A stretch of 64,000 bases of DNA from Cyanobium sp. WAJ14-Wanaka (GTDB lineage: Bacteria; Cyanobacteriota; Cyanobacteriia; PCC-6307; Cyanobiaceae), in the NCBI RefSeq assembly GCF_024345375.1, contig NZ_JAGQAZ010000004.1, positions 1 through 64,000 of the forward strand. Reading direction: 5' to 3'. The position numbers and the translations under genes were made by a program. Of the stretch, positions 51,646 to 61,213 are shown piece after piece. Below the pieces are notes generated by a model. The model made no database searches, was not told the origin of the DNA, and saw only the letters and a program-made list of their open reading frames with translations. Position 1 is the first letter of the stretch; each line of letters opens with the position of its first letter.

Positions 51646-52756
51646 AAAGCTGCCGCAGTCCCTCTGGGGTGGCAGGAGCCACGCCCCGCTCGGTGATCAG
51701 GCCCGTCACCAGCCGCGCCGGCGTCACGTCAAAGGCCGGGTTGAAGGCGGCGCTGGCGTTGGGGGTGACCTGCACGCTTACCGGCTTGGATCCGGGCGGT
51801 GCATCCGCCAAAAGGCCCTGGATGTGGGTCACCTCGGCGGCACTGCGGGCCTCAATCGGAATCTCAGCCACCCCGTCGGCGATGGTCCAGTCGATGGTGG
51901 AGGCGGGCAGGGCCACGTAGAAGGGCACGCCGTTGTCGTGGGCGGCCAGGGCCTTGAGGTAGGTGCCGATCTTGTTGCAGACGTCGCCGGTGCGGGTGGT
52001 GCGATCGCTGCCCACGATCACCGCATCCACCTGGCCGTGCTGCATTAGGTGGCCGCCCGCGTTGTCAACAATCACCGTATGGGGCACCCCCTCGCGGCCC
52101 AGCTCATAGGCGGTGAGGCTGGCGCCCTGGTTACGCGGACGGGTCTCATCGACCCAGACGTGAATCTTCATGCCGGCGCGGTGGGCCTTGTAAATGGGGG
52201 CCAGGGCCGTGCCCCAGTCCACAGTGGCCAGCCAACCGGCGTTGCAGTGGGTGAGCACATTGAACGGCTCAGCCTGGCGCTCAGCCGGCCGGGCCGCCGC
52301 CAGCTGCTGGAAGATCGCCAAGCCGTGCTCGCCGATCGCTTCGCCCATCGCCACGTCCTCCTCGGCAATCAGCGCCGCCTCCGCCTGGGCCGCCGCGGCC
52401 CGCTCAAGCGGCGGCAGGGGTTGCACCTTGGCGCGCACCCGCTCCAGGGCCCAGCGCAGGTTCACCGCCGTGGGCCTGGTGGCATTGAGCTGTTCAAAGG
52501 CGGCAGCCAGGGCTGCATCGGAGGGATCCACCTGCAGGGCTAACATCAGGCCATAGGCGCCGGTAACACCAATCAGCGGCGCGCCCCGCACCACCATCGT
52601 GCTGATCGCCTCAGCCGCCTGATCGCAGCTGCGCAGGATTCGGGTGGTGAATTGGTGGGGCAGCAGGGTCTGGTCGATTACGCCGACCGCGCTAAGGCCC
52701 GATCCGCCATCAGGCTCCAGCCAGATCGTGCGCCAGGCCTTGCCGTCGATGTTCAT
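51629..52756 (-). CDS. mtnA: S-methyl-5-thioribose-1-phosphate isomerase
   Basis: Converts methylthioribose-1-phosphate to methylthioribulose-1-phosphate in methionine salvage. The 375-residue protein has VVRGAPLIGVTGAYGL (about 53-68), LTHCNAGWLATVDWGTALAP with the catalytic Cys (about 167), DETRPRNQGASLTAYEL (about 203) and VIVGSDRTTRTGDVCNKIGT with the catalytic Asp (about 246). eIF2B-alpha-like fold. The downstream step could be the class II aldolase on the other side of the integron. Confidence 0.92.
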   Translation of the reverse strand: MNIDGKAWRTIWLEPDGGSGLSAVGVIDQTLLPHQFTTRILRSCDQAAEAISTMVVRGAPLIGVTGAYGLMLALQVDPSDAALAAAFEQLNATRPTAVNLRWALERVRAKVQPLPPLERAAAAQAEAALIAEEDVAMGEAIGEHGLAIFQQLAAARPAERQAEPFNVLTHCNAGWLATVDWGTALAPIYKAHRAGMKIHVWVDETRPRNQGASLTAYELGREGVPHTVIVDNAGGHLMQHGQVDAVIVGSDRTTRTGDVCNKIGTYLKALAAHDNGVPFYVALPASTIDWTIADGVAEIPIEARSAAEVTHIQGLLADAPPGSKPVSVQVTPNASAAFNPAFDVTPARLVTGLITERGVAPATPEGLRQLYGPVD

Positions 52757-52824
52757 GGAGCGCGCCTGCCGGGTGACCTGATCATCCTTGGAGGCCCGCA
52801 GGCAGGCAACCCAACTAAATCAAA

Positions 52825-53388
52825 TCAGATGGGCCGATAACCAAACCAATCGGGCACCTGGCTCTGGCTGAGACCCTCGGGGTGGGGGCTGAGCTGCACG
52901 TGCCAGCAGGTGTCGCCCCACAACTCCAGCTGCTCCAAGGCCAGGCAATCGTCTACGGCCAGCAGGTCATCTTTGTGCTGTTGCAACGCCCCCGCAAGCC
53001 ACTGGCGTTTGGCGGCCCCCTTGGCAGCCGCGGCGGAAGGGGCCACCACTAGGCCGAAGTGGTGCAACTCGGCCAAGGAATCGGGGCGGTAGGCGCCCAA
53101 GTTCACAAACCACAGTCGCTCGGGCCTGGGCACCGCGGGTTCGCGGCCCAAGCTCACCTCCCAGCCATCCACCGCCTGCACCTTCACATAGGCATCCAGG
53201 TGCAAACCCTCACGCTTCCCGAACCATTGGCGCCGCAGCTCCGGGATAGCCGCCTCGATGTCTGCCGCCGCCACGAAACGCACGTCGTGCAGCTCGATAT
53301 GGCAGCCCGGTGCTCGGCCGCCCAGCACCACCAGCCACAGCTGGGGCACGCCGGGGTTGCCAGAGTGAAATTGCTCCCCCACTTCCAT
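52825..53388 (-). CDS. DUF1543 domain protein
   Basis: A 187-residue protein with two DUF1543 units, LWLVVLGGRAPGCHIELHDV and LWFVNLGAYRPDSLAELHHF. Each has the LHx/ELH core. Function unknown. It is divergent from the methyltransferase gene and lies upstream of mtnA on the same strand (68 bases). Confidence 0.8.
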   Translation of the reverse strand: MEVGEQFHSGNPGVPQLWLVVLGGRAPGCHIELHDVRFVAAADIEAAIPELRRQWFGKREGLHLDAYVKVQAVDGWEVSLGREPAVPRPERLWFVNLGAYRPDSLAELHHFGLVVAPSAAAAKGAAKRQWLAGALQQHKDDLLAVDDCLALEQLELWGDTCWHVQLSPHPEGLSQSQVPDWFGYRPI

Positions 53389-53452
53389 TAATCCCTCTGC
53401 GCCGCCCAGGCATCAGTCTGGGATGGGTAATGGGCCCGATTAGGCACGCAGC

Positions 53453-54172
53453 ATGGATTTCTTCAATCGGCAGTGGAGCTCCTACCGGGCCGTGGTGGAG
53501 CACGATCTGATGGAACACCAGGCCGTGGCCACAGCCACAGCCCTCACCATCAACGACTGGCTGGCCGCCCGCCCCGGCCATGCCCCGGCCGCAACCATGC
53601 TGGATTTGGGCTGCGGTGATTTGGCCCTACTGGCACCGCTGCTGAAAAAATTGCCCCTGGGCCGTTACACCGGCCTAGACCTGGCAGCGGTGGTGCTGCC
53701 CCTGGCCGCCCAGGCCCTGGGCACAGTGCCCTACCCCAGCCACTGGCGCGAAGGCGACCTCCTGGGCTGGTCGACGGGAATCGATGGGAGCGATCCAGCC
53801 CTTGATCAACCCGACATCCTCCACTCAGCCTTCGCCATTCACCACCTCAGCGACGGGGATAAGGAAAGGTTTCTAGGGGGTGCCCGCCGGCGCATCCAAC
53901 CCGGAGGGATGTTCCTGTGGGTGGATGTGTTTCGCGAGCCGGGAGAAACGCGCCAGGCCTACATCGATCGCTATGTCCAACGCATCACTGGCGGCTGGCA
54001 AGCCCTCAGCAGCGAGCAAAAAGATCACGTGATCAACCACCTCAGCCAGTTCGACATGCCGGCAGACCGGGAGGCCATCCAGGCCAGCGCCGAGGCGGCG
54101 GGCTGGCATTGGCACTGGGCCTGGCAGGGCAAACACCGGGCCGAGGCCATGGCCCTACTTACTCCGGCTTAG
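53453..54172 (+). CDS. Class I SAM-dependent methyltransferase
   Basis: A 239-residue protein. TMLDLGCGDLALLAPLLKKL (about 44) is SAM motif I, YTGLDLAAVVLPLAAQAL motif II, DILHSAFAIHHLSDGDKERF motif III-IV and PGGMFLWVDVFREPGETRQA the last. Substrate unknown. It converges with sufS; between them is a short tandem AT-rich repeat (TTTTTAAACCGGC twice at about 54176-54208). Confidence 0.8.
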   Translation: MDFFNRQWSSYRAVVEHDLMEHQAVATATALTINDWLAARPGHAPAATMLDLGCGDLALLAPLLKKLPLGRYTGLDLAAVVLPLAAQALGTVPYPSHWREGDLLGWSTGIDGSDPALDQPDILHSAFAIHHLSDGDKERFLGGARRRIQPGGMFLWVDVFREPGETRQAYIDRYVQRITGGWQALSSEQKDHVINHLSQFDMPADREAIQASAEAAGWHWHWAWQGKHRAEAMALLTPA

Positions 54173-54175
54173 TCA

Positions 54176-54208
54176 TTTTTAAACCGGCTTGGTTATTTTT
54201 AAACCGGC
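54176..54208 (+). repeat. Short direct repeat between methyltransferase and sufS
   Basis: TTTTTAAACCGGCTTGGT is followed by TATTTTTAAACCGGCCTAG, two copies of a roughly 20-base unit. No clear hairpin, so not an obvious terminator. Confidence 0.5.
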
Positions 54209-55477
54209 CTAGCTGTGTTCGCGCAGGAAGCTGATCGCCCCCTGTAATTCCTCGCCAAAGCGGTCGATTTCCTCAGGGGTGGTGGTGAAGCTCAAGCTGG
54301 CCCGCGCCGAGCCGCTGAGGCCATAGTGGCGATGCAGGGGCTGGGTGCAGTGGTGGCCACTGCGGATGCAGATTCCCGCTGAATCGAGCAGGGCGGCGAT
54401 GTCGTTGGTGTGCAAATCCGCCACCGTGAAGGCCGCCAGGGCCGCACGATCGGGCTGCTGATCCGGGCTTGGACCCAACACTTCGACGCCCTCGATGGCC
54501 CTAAGGCGATCAAAGAGTTGGCGGGTGAGCTGCTGCTCGTAGGCGTGGATCCGATCCAGGCCAATGGCCTGCAGGTAATCGAGGCCAGCCCCCATGCCAA
54601 TCGCTTCCCCGATGGCGGGGGTCCCAGCCTCAAATTTGTGGGGCAAGCCAGCCCAGGTGCTGTGGTCGAGATAGACGTCCTGGATCATTTCGCCACCACC
54701 CAAAAACGGGGGCATCGCCTCAAGTAGCGCCTCCCTTCCCCACAAAAAGCCCATGCCCGTGGGGCCGCAGAGCTTGTGGGAGCTGCCCACCAAAAAATCA
54801 GCCCCCAGCTCAACCACGTCCACAGGCAGGTGCGGCAGGCTCTGGCAGGCATCCACCAGCACCAGGGCCCCAACCTGGTGGGCCAGGGAAGTGATTTCGG
54901 CAATCGGATTAAGGCAGCCCAGGGTGTTGCTCACCTGCACCAGGCTCACCAACTTGGTGCGCTCGCTGAGCTTGGAGCGCAAATCCTCGAGATCTAGCTC
55001 CCCGGTGCCAGTAAGGCCCACGTGCAGCAGCTTGCAGCCCGTGCGCTGGGCGAGCAGTTGCCAGGGCACCAGGTTGCTGTGGTGCTCCATCAGCGTGAGC
55101 AACACCTCATCGCCGGGGCCCAGGTGCGCCTCTCCCCAGGTGCGGGCCACCAGGTTGATCGCCTCACTGGCATTGCGGGTGAAGACGATCTCATTGGGGC
55201 TGGCGGCCCCCACAAAGGCGGCCGTCTTGGCGCGGGCAGCCTCAAAACCTTCGGTGGCCCTGGCACTGAGCTGGTGGGCGCCACGGTGCACATTGGCGTT
55301 GTCGTGGTCGTAGTAGCGCTGCAACGCCTCGAGCACCTGCCTGGGTTTTTGGCTCGTGGCGGCGTAGTCGAGATAGATCAGCGGCTGGCCCAGGCAGGCG
55401 GTTTGGGCCAGCAGGGGGAAATCGGGGCGGGTTAGGGCCGCAAGATTCGCCAGCTTTGGTGCAGCCGCCATGGTCAT
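54209..55477 (-). CDS. sufS: Cysteine desulfurase SufS
   Basis: Takes sulfur from cysteine for Fe-S cluster assembly. The 422-residue PLP enzyme has YLDYAATSQKPRQVLEAL (about 36), THxx-like EHHSNLVPWQLLA (about 125), the PLP Lys in FLVGSSHKLCGPTGMG (about 235) and the persulfide Cys in IRSGHHCTQPLHRHYG (about 371). Group II. Its ATG lies within the sufD 3' end (4-base overlap). Confidence 0.95.
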   Translation of the reverse strand: MTMAAAPKLANLAALTRPDFPLLAQTACLGQPLIYLDYAATSQKPRQVLEALQRYYDHDNANVHRGAHQLSARATEGFEAARAKTAAFVGAASPNEIVFTRNASEAINLVARTWGEAHLGPGDEVLLTLMEHHSNLVPWQLLAQRTGCKLLHVGLTGTGELDLEDLRSKLSERTKLVSLVQVSNTLGCLNPIAEITSLAHQVGALVLVDACQSLPHLPVDVVELGADFLVGSSHKLCGPTGMGFLWGREALLEAMPPFLGGGEMIQDVYLDHSTWAGLPHKFEAGTPAIGEAIGMGAGLDYLQAIGLDRIHAYEQQLTRQLFDRLRAIEGVEVLGPSPDQQPDRAALAAFTVADLHTNDIAALLDSAGICIRSGHHCTQPLHRHYGLSGSARASLSFTTTPEEIDRFGEELQGAISFLREHS

Positions 55478-56562
55478 CGGTTCGACTCCCCCAGGAGCGT
55501 GGCCAAGGGTTTCCAGGCCCCAGCTGCCGCCGGCATGGCGCGCAGCACCTCATCGCAATAGCCCCGCAACAACAGGCGGGCAGCTTGATCGGCACCAATG
55601 CCCCGGCTTTGCAGATAAAACAGCTCGTTTTGCTGGAGCCGGCTCACCGTCGCCCCATGGGCGCACTTCACATCGTCGGCGACGATCTCCAGCTCGGGCT
55701 TGGTATCCACCCGGGCGCGATCGGAGAGCAACAGGCTGCGGCTGAGCTGGGAGGCGTTGGTCTGTTGGGCTGCCTGCGGCACCTGCACCGCCCCATTAAA
55801 AACGCTGCGGCCTGCACCATCTGCCACCACCTTGTGCAGCTGGTCCAGTTCCCCGCCAGGGCCTCCAAAGACCACCCGGCTATGGGTATCGGCCATCTGC
55901 TTGCCATCCACCAGCTGCAGGCTGCGCAGCTGGGTATGGGCCTCGCCCCGGGTTTGCTCCACTTCCGGCTCGAGCCTCACCAACCCCCAGCCCCCTGTGG
56001 CCGTGGTCAGCTCCAGGCGACTCGCCGGCGCCTGGCGAATCACCAGCTGGGCCAGCAGGCTGGCCTGGGCGTTGCCCAAACCCAACACTCCCAACTTCAG
56101 CTCAGAACCTTCCGCCAGCTCCACCTCACTCAGCATGCTGGTCACATTGGCTCCACTGGAGCGATGCACCTGTAGCAACTCCAGACTGGCGCCAGGCTCC
56201 AGCACCAGCCGCACCTGCAGGGGCAACAGGCCGGGGGCCGAACCCGCATCCCAGGCCAATTCCAGGGGGCCCACCTCGCCGCTCACCTGCAGCGCCAGCA
56301 CCTGGGGTTTGGCCGCCTGGTTTAGCTGCTGGAGCCAACCGCCAGGCCCCCGCAGCTCAGTAGGGGGTGCGATCCGACTAATCCCTGGGGGCAACTCGAG
56401 CCCCGCCAAAGGATCACTGGCGGCGAGCACCACCGGTTCCACGGCCTGCAAGAGGGCGAGATCCGTGAAGCGCCAAGCCTCATGGCGACGCCCCGGCAGG
56501 GGGGCACCGGCCACCTGGGCCAGCCAGCTGGTTTGGGGCTCAGCCGAAATCAAGGGCATCAA
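55474..56562 (-). CDS. sufD: Fe-S cluster assembly protein SufD
   Basis: Scaffold partner of SufB and SufC. The 362-residue protein shows the beta-helix core ending [20 protein letters not shown] with the SufD-type His, followed by [20 protein letters not shown]. The N-terminus ([19 protein letters not shown]) is typical. Overlaps sufC and sufS by 4 bases each. Confidence 0.93.
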   Translation of the reverse strand: MMPLISAEPQTSWLAQVAGAPLPGRRHEAWRFTDLALLQAVEPVVLAASDPLAGLELPPGISRIAPPTELRGPGGWLQQLNQAAKPQVLALQVSGEVGPLELAWDAGSAPGLLPLQVRLVLEPGASLELLQVHRSSGANVTSMLSEVELAEGSELKLGVLGLGNAQASLLAQLVIRQAPASRLELTTATGGWGLVRLEPEVEQTRGEAHTQLRSLQLVDGKQMADTHSRVVFGGPGGELDQLHKVVADGAGRSVFNGAVQVPQAAQQTNASQLSRSLLLSDRARVDTKPELEIVADDVKCAHGATVSRLQQNELFYLQSRGIGADQAARLLLRGYCDEVLRAMPAAAGAWKPLATLLGESNR

Positions 56563-57362
56563 ACCACCTCCGCCGGTTCCCGCTCGAGCCGGGCCAACTC
56601 CTGATCCACCCAGTCGTAGCCATCGCGCTCTAGCTCTAGGGCCAATTCCTTGGAGCCGGTGCGCAAAATTCGGCCCGCCGCCATTACATGCACGTAATCG
56701 GGGGTGATCAAGTCGAGAAGGCGCTGGTAGTGGGTCACCAACAGGGTGGCGTTATCGGCCGTCGCCAATTGGTTGACCCCAGCGGCCACGATCCGCAGGG
56801 CGTCGATGTCCAGGCCGGAATCGGTTTCATCAAGGATCGCCACCGCAGGCTCCAACAAGGCCATCTGCAGGATCTCGTTGCGCTTTTTCTCGCCACCGGA
56901 AAACCCCTCGTTCACTCCCCGCTCCAGGAAGGCCGCATCCATCTGAACAACGCCAAGGCGCCCGTGCACCAGATCTTCGAAGGCAAAGGTGTCGAGTTCT
57001 TCCTTGCCCAGCTCAACCCTGCGGGCATTGCTGGAAACCCGCAGAAATTCCAAGTTGCTGACCCCCGGAATCTCCACCGGATACTGGAAACCAAGAAACA
57101 GGCCCAGCCTTGAGCGCTGCTCTGGGGCCAGGGCAAGTAGATCTTCCCCCCGATAACGAACCGAGCCGGCAGTAACCGTGTAGGCAGGGTGGCCAGCTAG
57201 CACCTTGGAGAGGGTGCTTTTGCCACTGCCATTACGACCCATCACGGCATGGATTTCACCAGCACGCACCGTGAGGTTTACCCCCTTAAGGATCGGCTGA
57301 TCCTCCACTCGGGCATGGAGATCAGAGATCTCAAGCAGAACTGGGGCGTCAGAGCGAATCAC
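56559..57362 (-). CDS. sufC: Fe-S cluster assembly ATPase SufC
   Basis: ABC-type ATPase of the SufBCD scaffold. The 267-residue protein has [20 protein letters not shown] (Walker A, about 38-57), Q-loop [15 protein letters not shown], signature [16 protein letters not shown] (about 153) and Walker [21 protein letters not shown] (about 173). Confidence 0.95.
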   Translation of the reverse strand: MIRSDAPVLLEISDLHARVEDQPILKGVNLTVRAGEIHAVMGRNGSGKSTLSKVLAGHPAYTVTAGSVRYRGEDLLALAPEQRSRLGLFLGFQYPVEIPGVSNLEFLRVSSNARRVELGKEELDTFAFEDLVHGRLGVVQMDAAFLERGVNEGFSGGEKKRNEILQMALLEPAVAILDETDSGLDIDALRIVAAGVNQLATADNATLLVTHYQRLLDLITPDYVHVMAAGRILRTGSKELALELERDGYDWVDQELARLEREPAEVV

Positions 57363-57445
57363 AGGGAAGCAAAAGAGAAAAGCTAATTAAATAGAGATTT
57401 TGCAAAAGGGAAGCTGCCCACCGAAACCTGGGCAACTGGCGGGCC
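57363..57445. other. sufB-sufC spacer with small hairpin
   Basis: 83 bases between sufC start and sufB stop. On the minus strand GCCCA-GGTTTCGG-TGGGC can form a 5-base stem. It is not followed directly by a T-run, so a role in mRNA stability or processing is as likely as termination. Confidence 0.4.
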
Positions 57446-58888
57446 CTAACCCACCGAACCCTCCAACTTCAAGGCGAGCAGTTTGTCGGCTTCAGCCGCA
57501 AATTCCATCGGCAACTGGTTAAACACATCTCTGCAAAAACCACTAACCATCATCGAAACCGCCTCTTCAAAACCGATGCCTCGGCTCTGCAGATAGAAGA
57601 GTTGGTCGGCGGAAATGCGACTGGTGCTGGCCTCATGCTCTACGGCCGCATCTGGCTGCTGAGAGCGGATATAGGGGTAGGTGTTGGCTGAGGCCTGATC
57701 ACCAATCAACATCGAATCGCACTGGCTGTAGTTCTTTGCCCCTACGGCCTTTGGACCAATCTGCACCAACCCGCGATAGCTATTTGATGAGCGGCCAGCA
57801 CTGATCCCCTTGCTCACAATCGTGGAGCGGGTGCGGGGCCCCACATGGATCATCTTGGTGCCGGTGTCTGCCTGTTGACAGTTATTAGTGAGGGCCACGG
57901 AATAAAATTCTCCCACCGAATCGGCACCCTGCAGCACACAACTTGGGTACTTCCAAGTAATTGCCGAGCCGGTTTCCACCTGGGTCCAGCTGATTTTGCT
58001 GCGATCGCCCCGGCACTGGCCCCGCTTAGTCACGAAGTTGTAAATACCGCCCACCCCATTTTCATCGCCCGCATACCAGTTCTGAACGGTCGAGTACTTG
58101 ATCGAAGCGTCTTCCAAGGTCACCAGCTCCACCACCGCTGCGTGTAGCTGGTTGGTATCAAACATCGGGGCAGTGCAGCCCTCCAAATAACTGACCGTCG
58201 CCCCCTCTTCCGCCACTATCAAGGTGCGCTCGAATTGGCCAGTGTCGGCGGAATTAATCCTGAAGTAGGTGGAAAGCTCCATCGGGCAATCGACGCCCTT
58301 GGGAATAAATACGAAAGAGCCGTCACTGAAAACAGCAGAATTTAGTGCCGAGAAATAGTTGTCATTACTTGGCACAACCGTACCCAAATAACGCTCAATC
58401 AGATCAGGACGCTCCTTAACTGCTTCATTGAAGGAGCAGAAAATTACCCCATGCTTAGCAAGCTTTTCCCTATAGGTGGTAGCAATCGAAACACTGTCAA
58501 AAACCGCATCTACGGCCACATTCGAGAGCCGCTTTTGCTCAGTTAAGGGAATTCCTAGCTTCTCAAAGGTCTCCAGCAGCTTGGGATCCACCTCGTCGAG
58601 GCTGGCCTTCTTTTCTTGCTGCTTAGGAGCTGCGTAATAAATAATATTTTGATAATCAATCTCAGGGTGACCCAAGGCAGCCCAATCGGGCTCCTCCATC
58701 TGCAGCCATTGGCTGTAGGCCCGCAAGCGGAAATCAAGGAGGAAGGCAGGCTCCTCCTTTTTTGCCGAAATTAATCGCACCACCTCTTCACTGAGACCCT
58801 TGGCAATCTTTTCGGTTTCAATATCAGTGACAAAGCCATGCTTATACGGCTGTGAAACTAGATCCCCAACGGTGGCAGTGCTGCTCAT
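57446..58888 (-). CDS. sufB: Fe-S cluster assembly protein SufB
   Basis: Main scaffold on which the cluster is built. The 480-residue protein has the N-terminal [60 protein letters not shown], and the C-terminal [20 protein letters not shown]. Conserved Cys in [11 protein letters not shown] and the core are present. Its ATG lies 12 bases after the ftrC stop. Confidence 0.96.
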   Translation of the reverse strand: MSSTATVGDLVSQPYKHGFVTDIETEKIAKGLSEEVVRLISAKKEEPAFLLDFRLRAYSQWLQMEEPDWAALGHPEIDYQNIIYYAAPKQQEKKASLDEVDPKLLETFEKLGIPLTEQKRLSNVAVDAVFDSVSIATTYREKLAKHGVIFCSFNEAVKERPDLIERYLGTVVPSNDNYFSALNSAVFSDGSFVFIPKGVDCPMELSTYFRINSADTGQFERTLIVAEEGATVSYLEGCTAPMFDTNQLHAAVVELVTLEDASIKYSTVQNWYAGDENGVGGIYNFVTKRGQCRGDRSKISWTQVETGSAITWKYPSCVLQGADSVGEFYSVALTNNCQQADTGTKMIHVGPRTRSTIVSKGISAGRSSNSYRGLVQIGPKAVGAKNYSQCDSMLIGDQASANTYPYIRSQQPDAAVEHEASTSRISADQLFYLQSRGIGFEEAVSMMVSGFCRDVFNQLPMEFAAEADKLLALKLEGSVG

Positions 58889-58900
58889 GGGTGGTGTTGC

Positions 58901-59305
58901 CTATTCGGCGGCAAGCGATTTCACTTCTTCGAGGCTGATGGTCTGCTGTTCGCCACGGAAGGGGTTGTCTTCGGTAAGGAACAGCATGCAGTGGCAATCC
59001 TTGCGCTCGCGCATCGGCACGCAGGGGCAATTCCAAAAAGCCTGGGCAACCTCCGCTTCCTTGTCTTCGTAGTGGCGGCAGGGGCAGAGCGCTCCACCCA
59101 ACTCATCCTTGTGGCGGGCCAAGCCGAGCAACACCACGGAGGTCACTCCGGGATCACTACAGAAATAGGTGCCTGTGCGCTGGGCGTAGGTCTCGGCAAA
59201 CTTGCGGATTACCTCCAAGCTGTCTCCGGCGCCAGACTTGCCACCAGAGGGGTTAGCACCTGAAGCAGGTTGGGAGTCAGCAGGGGTGGCCGCAGCGTCG
59301 GACAT
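58901..59305 (-). CDS. ftrC: Ferredoxin-thioredoxin reductase catalytic chain
   Basis: Passes electrons from ferredoxin to thioredoxin through a 4Fe-4S cluster and an active-site disulfide. The 134-residue protein has the seven conserved cysteines: YFCSDPGVTSVVLLGLARHK, LCPCRHYEDK, FWNCPCVPMRERKDCHCMLF. The first 25 residues are a Ser/Gly/Ala-rich extension. First gene of the ftrC-sufBCDS cluster. Confidence 0.92.
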   Translation of the reverse strand: MSDAAATPADSQPASGANPSGGKSGAGDSLEVIRKFAETYAQRTGTYFCSDPGVTSVVLLGLARHKDELGGALCPCRHYEDKEAEVAQAFWNCPCVPMRERKDCHCMLFLTEDNPFRGEQQTISLEEVKSLAAE

Positions 59306-59365
59306 GGCGTCAGGGGATCTCGGGAAGGGCGCTATCGAGATGGCCCAGGGCCATCAAACCCAGTT

Positions 59366-59385
59366 ACGAAACATGGCCGTTTCGT
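59366..59385. promoter_or_regulatory. Candidate SufR operator between ftrC/suf and sufR
   Basis: ACGAAAC-N6-GTTTCGT, a perfect 7-base inverted repeat with a 6-base spacer, midway between the divergent ftrC and sufR starts. The known cyanobacterial SufR site is described as CAAC-N6-GTTG; AAC-N6-GTT is shared here. Repression of both directions is inferred. Confidence 0.6.
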
Positions 59386-59489
59386 TACCAAACCAGCCTA
59401 GGGCAAAGGCCCGGACCCTGGTGGGTCAGGCAACCACCCTCCCCAAGCCCTGCAGGGCCGTGGCAAGGTGTATGTGAACGCTGATTCCG

Positions 59490-60107
59490 ATGAGCGCCAC
59501 CACCCGGGAAGCCTGCCTCACACTGCTGCTGCGCCAGGGTGAAGCGACCGCCGCTGCCTTGGCCCAGCAATTGGAGGTGTCGGTGCAGGTGACGCGGCGC
59601 CACCTGCGCAGCCTCGAAGAAGACGGCCTGGTGCAGGCAAGCCCCGCTACAGAGGGCCCAGGCAGGCCCAGCAACCGCTGGCAGCTGACCGCCCACGGTC
59701 AGAACCATTTCCCCGATGGCAGCGAAAACTTTGCCCTCGGGCTCCTGAGCTCGATGGCCGGCAGCCTGCCCCCGGAACAGCTGCAGGGCCTACTTGCTCA
59801 CCAGGCCCTGCAAAAAGCCGGTGACTACCGCGACCGAGTCGGCCAGGGAGACCTCCAACATCGCCTACAGCGCATGGTGGAGCTACGGCGCGACGAGGGC
59901 TATGTGGCCGAATTTGCCGCCGATGGGGATGGCTGGCTGATGAGCGAGTTTCACTGCTCCGTAGTGCGCATCGCCGAACAATTTCCCTGTATCTGCGACC
60001 AGGAACTGCAACTGATCCGCCACACCTTTCCCGATTGCGATGTGCAGCGGGTGCAGTGGCGGCTGGAGTCGGGCCACAGCTGCGGCTTCCGCCTGGCACC
60101 GCGGTGA
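59490..60107 (+). CDS. sufR: SufR transcriptional regulator of Fe-S assembly
   Basis: A 205-residue protein: winged helix-turn-helix (ATAAALAQQLEVSVQVTRRH then LRSLEEDGLVQ, about 19-50) and a C-terminal domain with cysteines for a cluster (FPCICDQELQLIRHTFPDCD, SGHSCGF). It represses the suf genes when clusters are sufficient. Start ATG 59490. Its stop overlaps the next gene (GTGA). Confidence 0.92.
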   Translation: MSATTREACLTLLLRQGEATAAALAQQLEVSVQVTRRHLRSLEEDGLVQASPATEGPGRPSNRWQLTAHGQNHFPDGSENFALGLLSSMAGSLPPEQLQGLLAHQALQKAGDYRDRVGQGDLQHRLQRMVELRRDEGYVAEFAADGDGWLMSEFHCSVVRIAEQFPCICDQELQLIRHTFPDCDVQRVQWRLESGHSCGFRLAPR

Positions 60108-60565
60108 CTGCCGAAATAATCCCAAATGCGCCGGATGGCAGCCCCCTGAGCCTGGCCGAATTGGCAGAGCTCGAGGCCACCCTGCTGCCGGCCCTGGAGC
60201 GCCACCAGCTGCGGCTACTGGCCCATGGCCTACGCACCCTGCAGACCATCTCCGGTCGGCGTGATGGCGCAGTGCCCAACCGCGATGCAATCGAAGCCTG
60301 GGCCCTTAAGCAGCCCGCCTGCGCCGGGGATGCCAGCTTTGCCGGCGCCCTGGCAGAGCAATTGCTACTGACGGCCGACCAACTGCAACGAATCCGCGAA
60401 TTCCATAAAAAACCCACCGGCGCCGTAGGCGGTGAGGGCGCCCTAGGCAGGGAGGGGCCCCTCGAGCTGGAACTGGCCGAGCTCTGCAGCTGGGCCCAGC
60501 ACCAAGCCAATCAGCGGCTTGCGATCATCCCTGCAGCAGTTACCGCCACTTCAGCGCCGCCATGA
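60104..60565 (+). CDS. Conserved hypothetical protein between sufR and the CpcS-type lyase
   Basis: A 153-residue helical protein starting at GTG 60104, overlapping sufR by 4 bases and the lyase gene by 4 bases (ATGA). LSLAELAELEATLLPALERH and SFAGALAEQLLLTADQLQRI suggest amphipathic helices; the middle has a short GAVGGEGALGREG linker. No named family recognised, no signal peptide. The tight coupling to both neighbours is the only clue to its role. Confidence 0.6.
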   Translation: MTAEIIPNAPDGSPLSLAELAELEATLLPALERHQLRLLAHGLRTLQTISGRRDGAVPNRDAIEAWALKQPACAGDASFAGALAEQLLLTADQLQRIREFHKKPTGAVGGEGALGREGPLELELAELCSWAQHQANQRLAIIPAAVTATSAPP

Positions 60566-61092
60566 GCCAAAGCATTGCCGATGCGCTCAGCTTCTTTCGC
60601 TTGAGCTGTGGCCGCTGGCGCTCCCAGCGCAGTAGCCACCACCTGCTGCATCGCCGCGCCGAAGCCGGGGGCTCCTTTATTGAGGTGGTGGAGCTCGATG
60701 GCAGCGACCCCCGCTTGATCGCCATCGCCGAACTGCACGGCAAAAATCCCAAGGAGCTAGTGGGCGGCTGCCGGGTTACATGGAACGCATCAATGGCCTG
60801 GGACAGGGCTGGGGAAGACCATCAGGGCGAAAGCGTTTTTGGCCTGATCCCCACCGATAGCCAGGGGCGCAAGGGCCTGCTTTTACGGGATCGTGGCTAC
60901 GCCGAAACCGCGCCGGTGGCAGGCCATTTCGCCATGGATGGCCGCGATGAACTGCTGCTCACCACTGGCTACGAAATGATGAACAGCCTGGAGCGCTTCA
61001 GCTTCGCCGGGCCCAATGTGCGCCTGCGCACCAGCACGGTCGAAGGCCTCTCCAACACGGCCTCATTTTGCGTGGAAACTCGCCTGGCCTGA
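60562..61092 (+). CDS. CpcS/CpeS-type phycobiliprotein lyase
   Basis: Attaches phycobilin to a cysteine of a phycobiliprotein. The 176-residue lipocalin-fold protein shows FFRLSCGRWRSQRSSHHLLH near the start, then EAGGSFIEVVELDGSDPRLI, VTWNASMAWDRAG, and TTGYEMMNSLERFSFAGPNV with LRTSTVEGLSNTASFCVETR at the end. Which pigment and subunit it serves is not clear. Confidence 0.88.
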   Translation: MSQSIADALSFFRLSCGRWRSQRSSHHLLHRRAEAGGSFIEVVELDGSDPRLIAIAELHGKNPKELVGGCRVTWNASMAWDRAGEDHQGESVFGLIPTDSQGRKGLLLRDRGYAETAPVAGHFAMDGRDELLLTTGYEMMNSLERFSFAGPNVRLRTSTVEGLSNTASFCVETRLA

Positions 61093-61213
61093 GCTCGCTG
61101 GCGGCGGCAAAAGCAAGGCTCTAAAACGTTACGGACTGTGAGTCCTGCCCCAGGCTGGCGAATCCTGCCTAGGGCACACTTCTACGATCACCGGATTCGG
61201 ATGCCGATGACGC
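61093..61213. other. Intergenic region upstream of cpcG
   Basis: 121 bases between the lyase stop and cpcG GTG. It contains a GCCTAGG stretch and likely the cpcG promoter, but I see no clear -10/-35 or hairpin. Confidence 0.4.

Noticed and set aside
54176-54208. Terminator between methyltransferase and sufS
   Set aside because: The two AT-rich direct repeats do not form a stable stem-loop.
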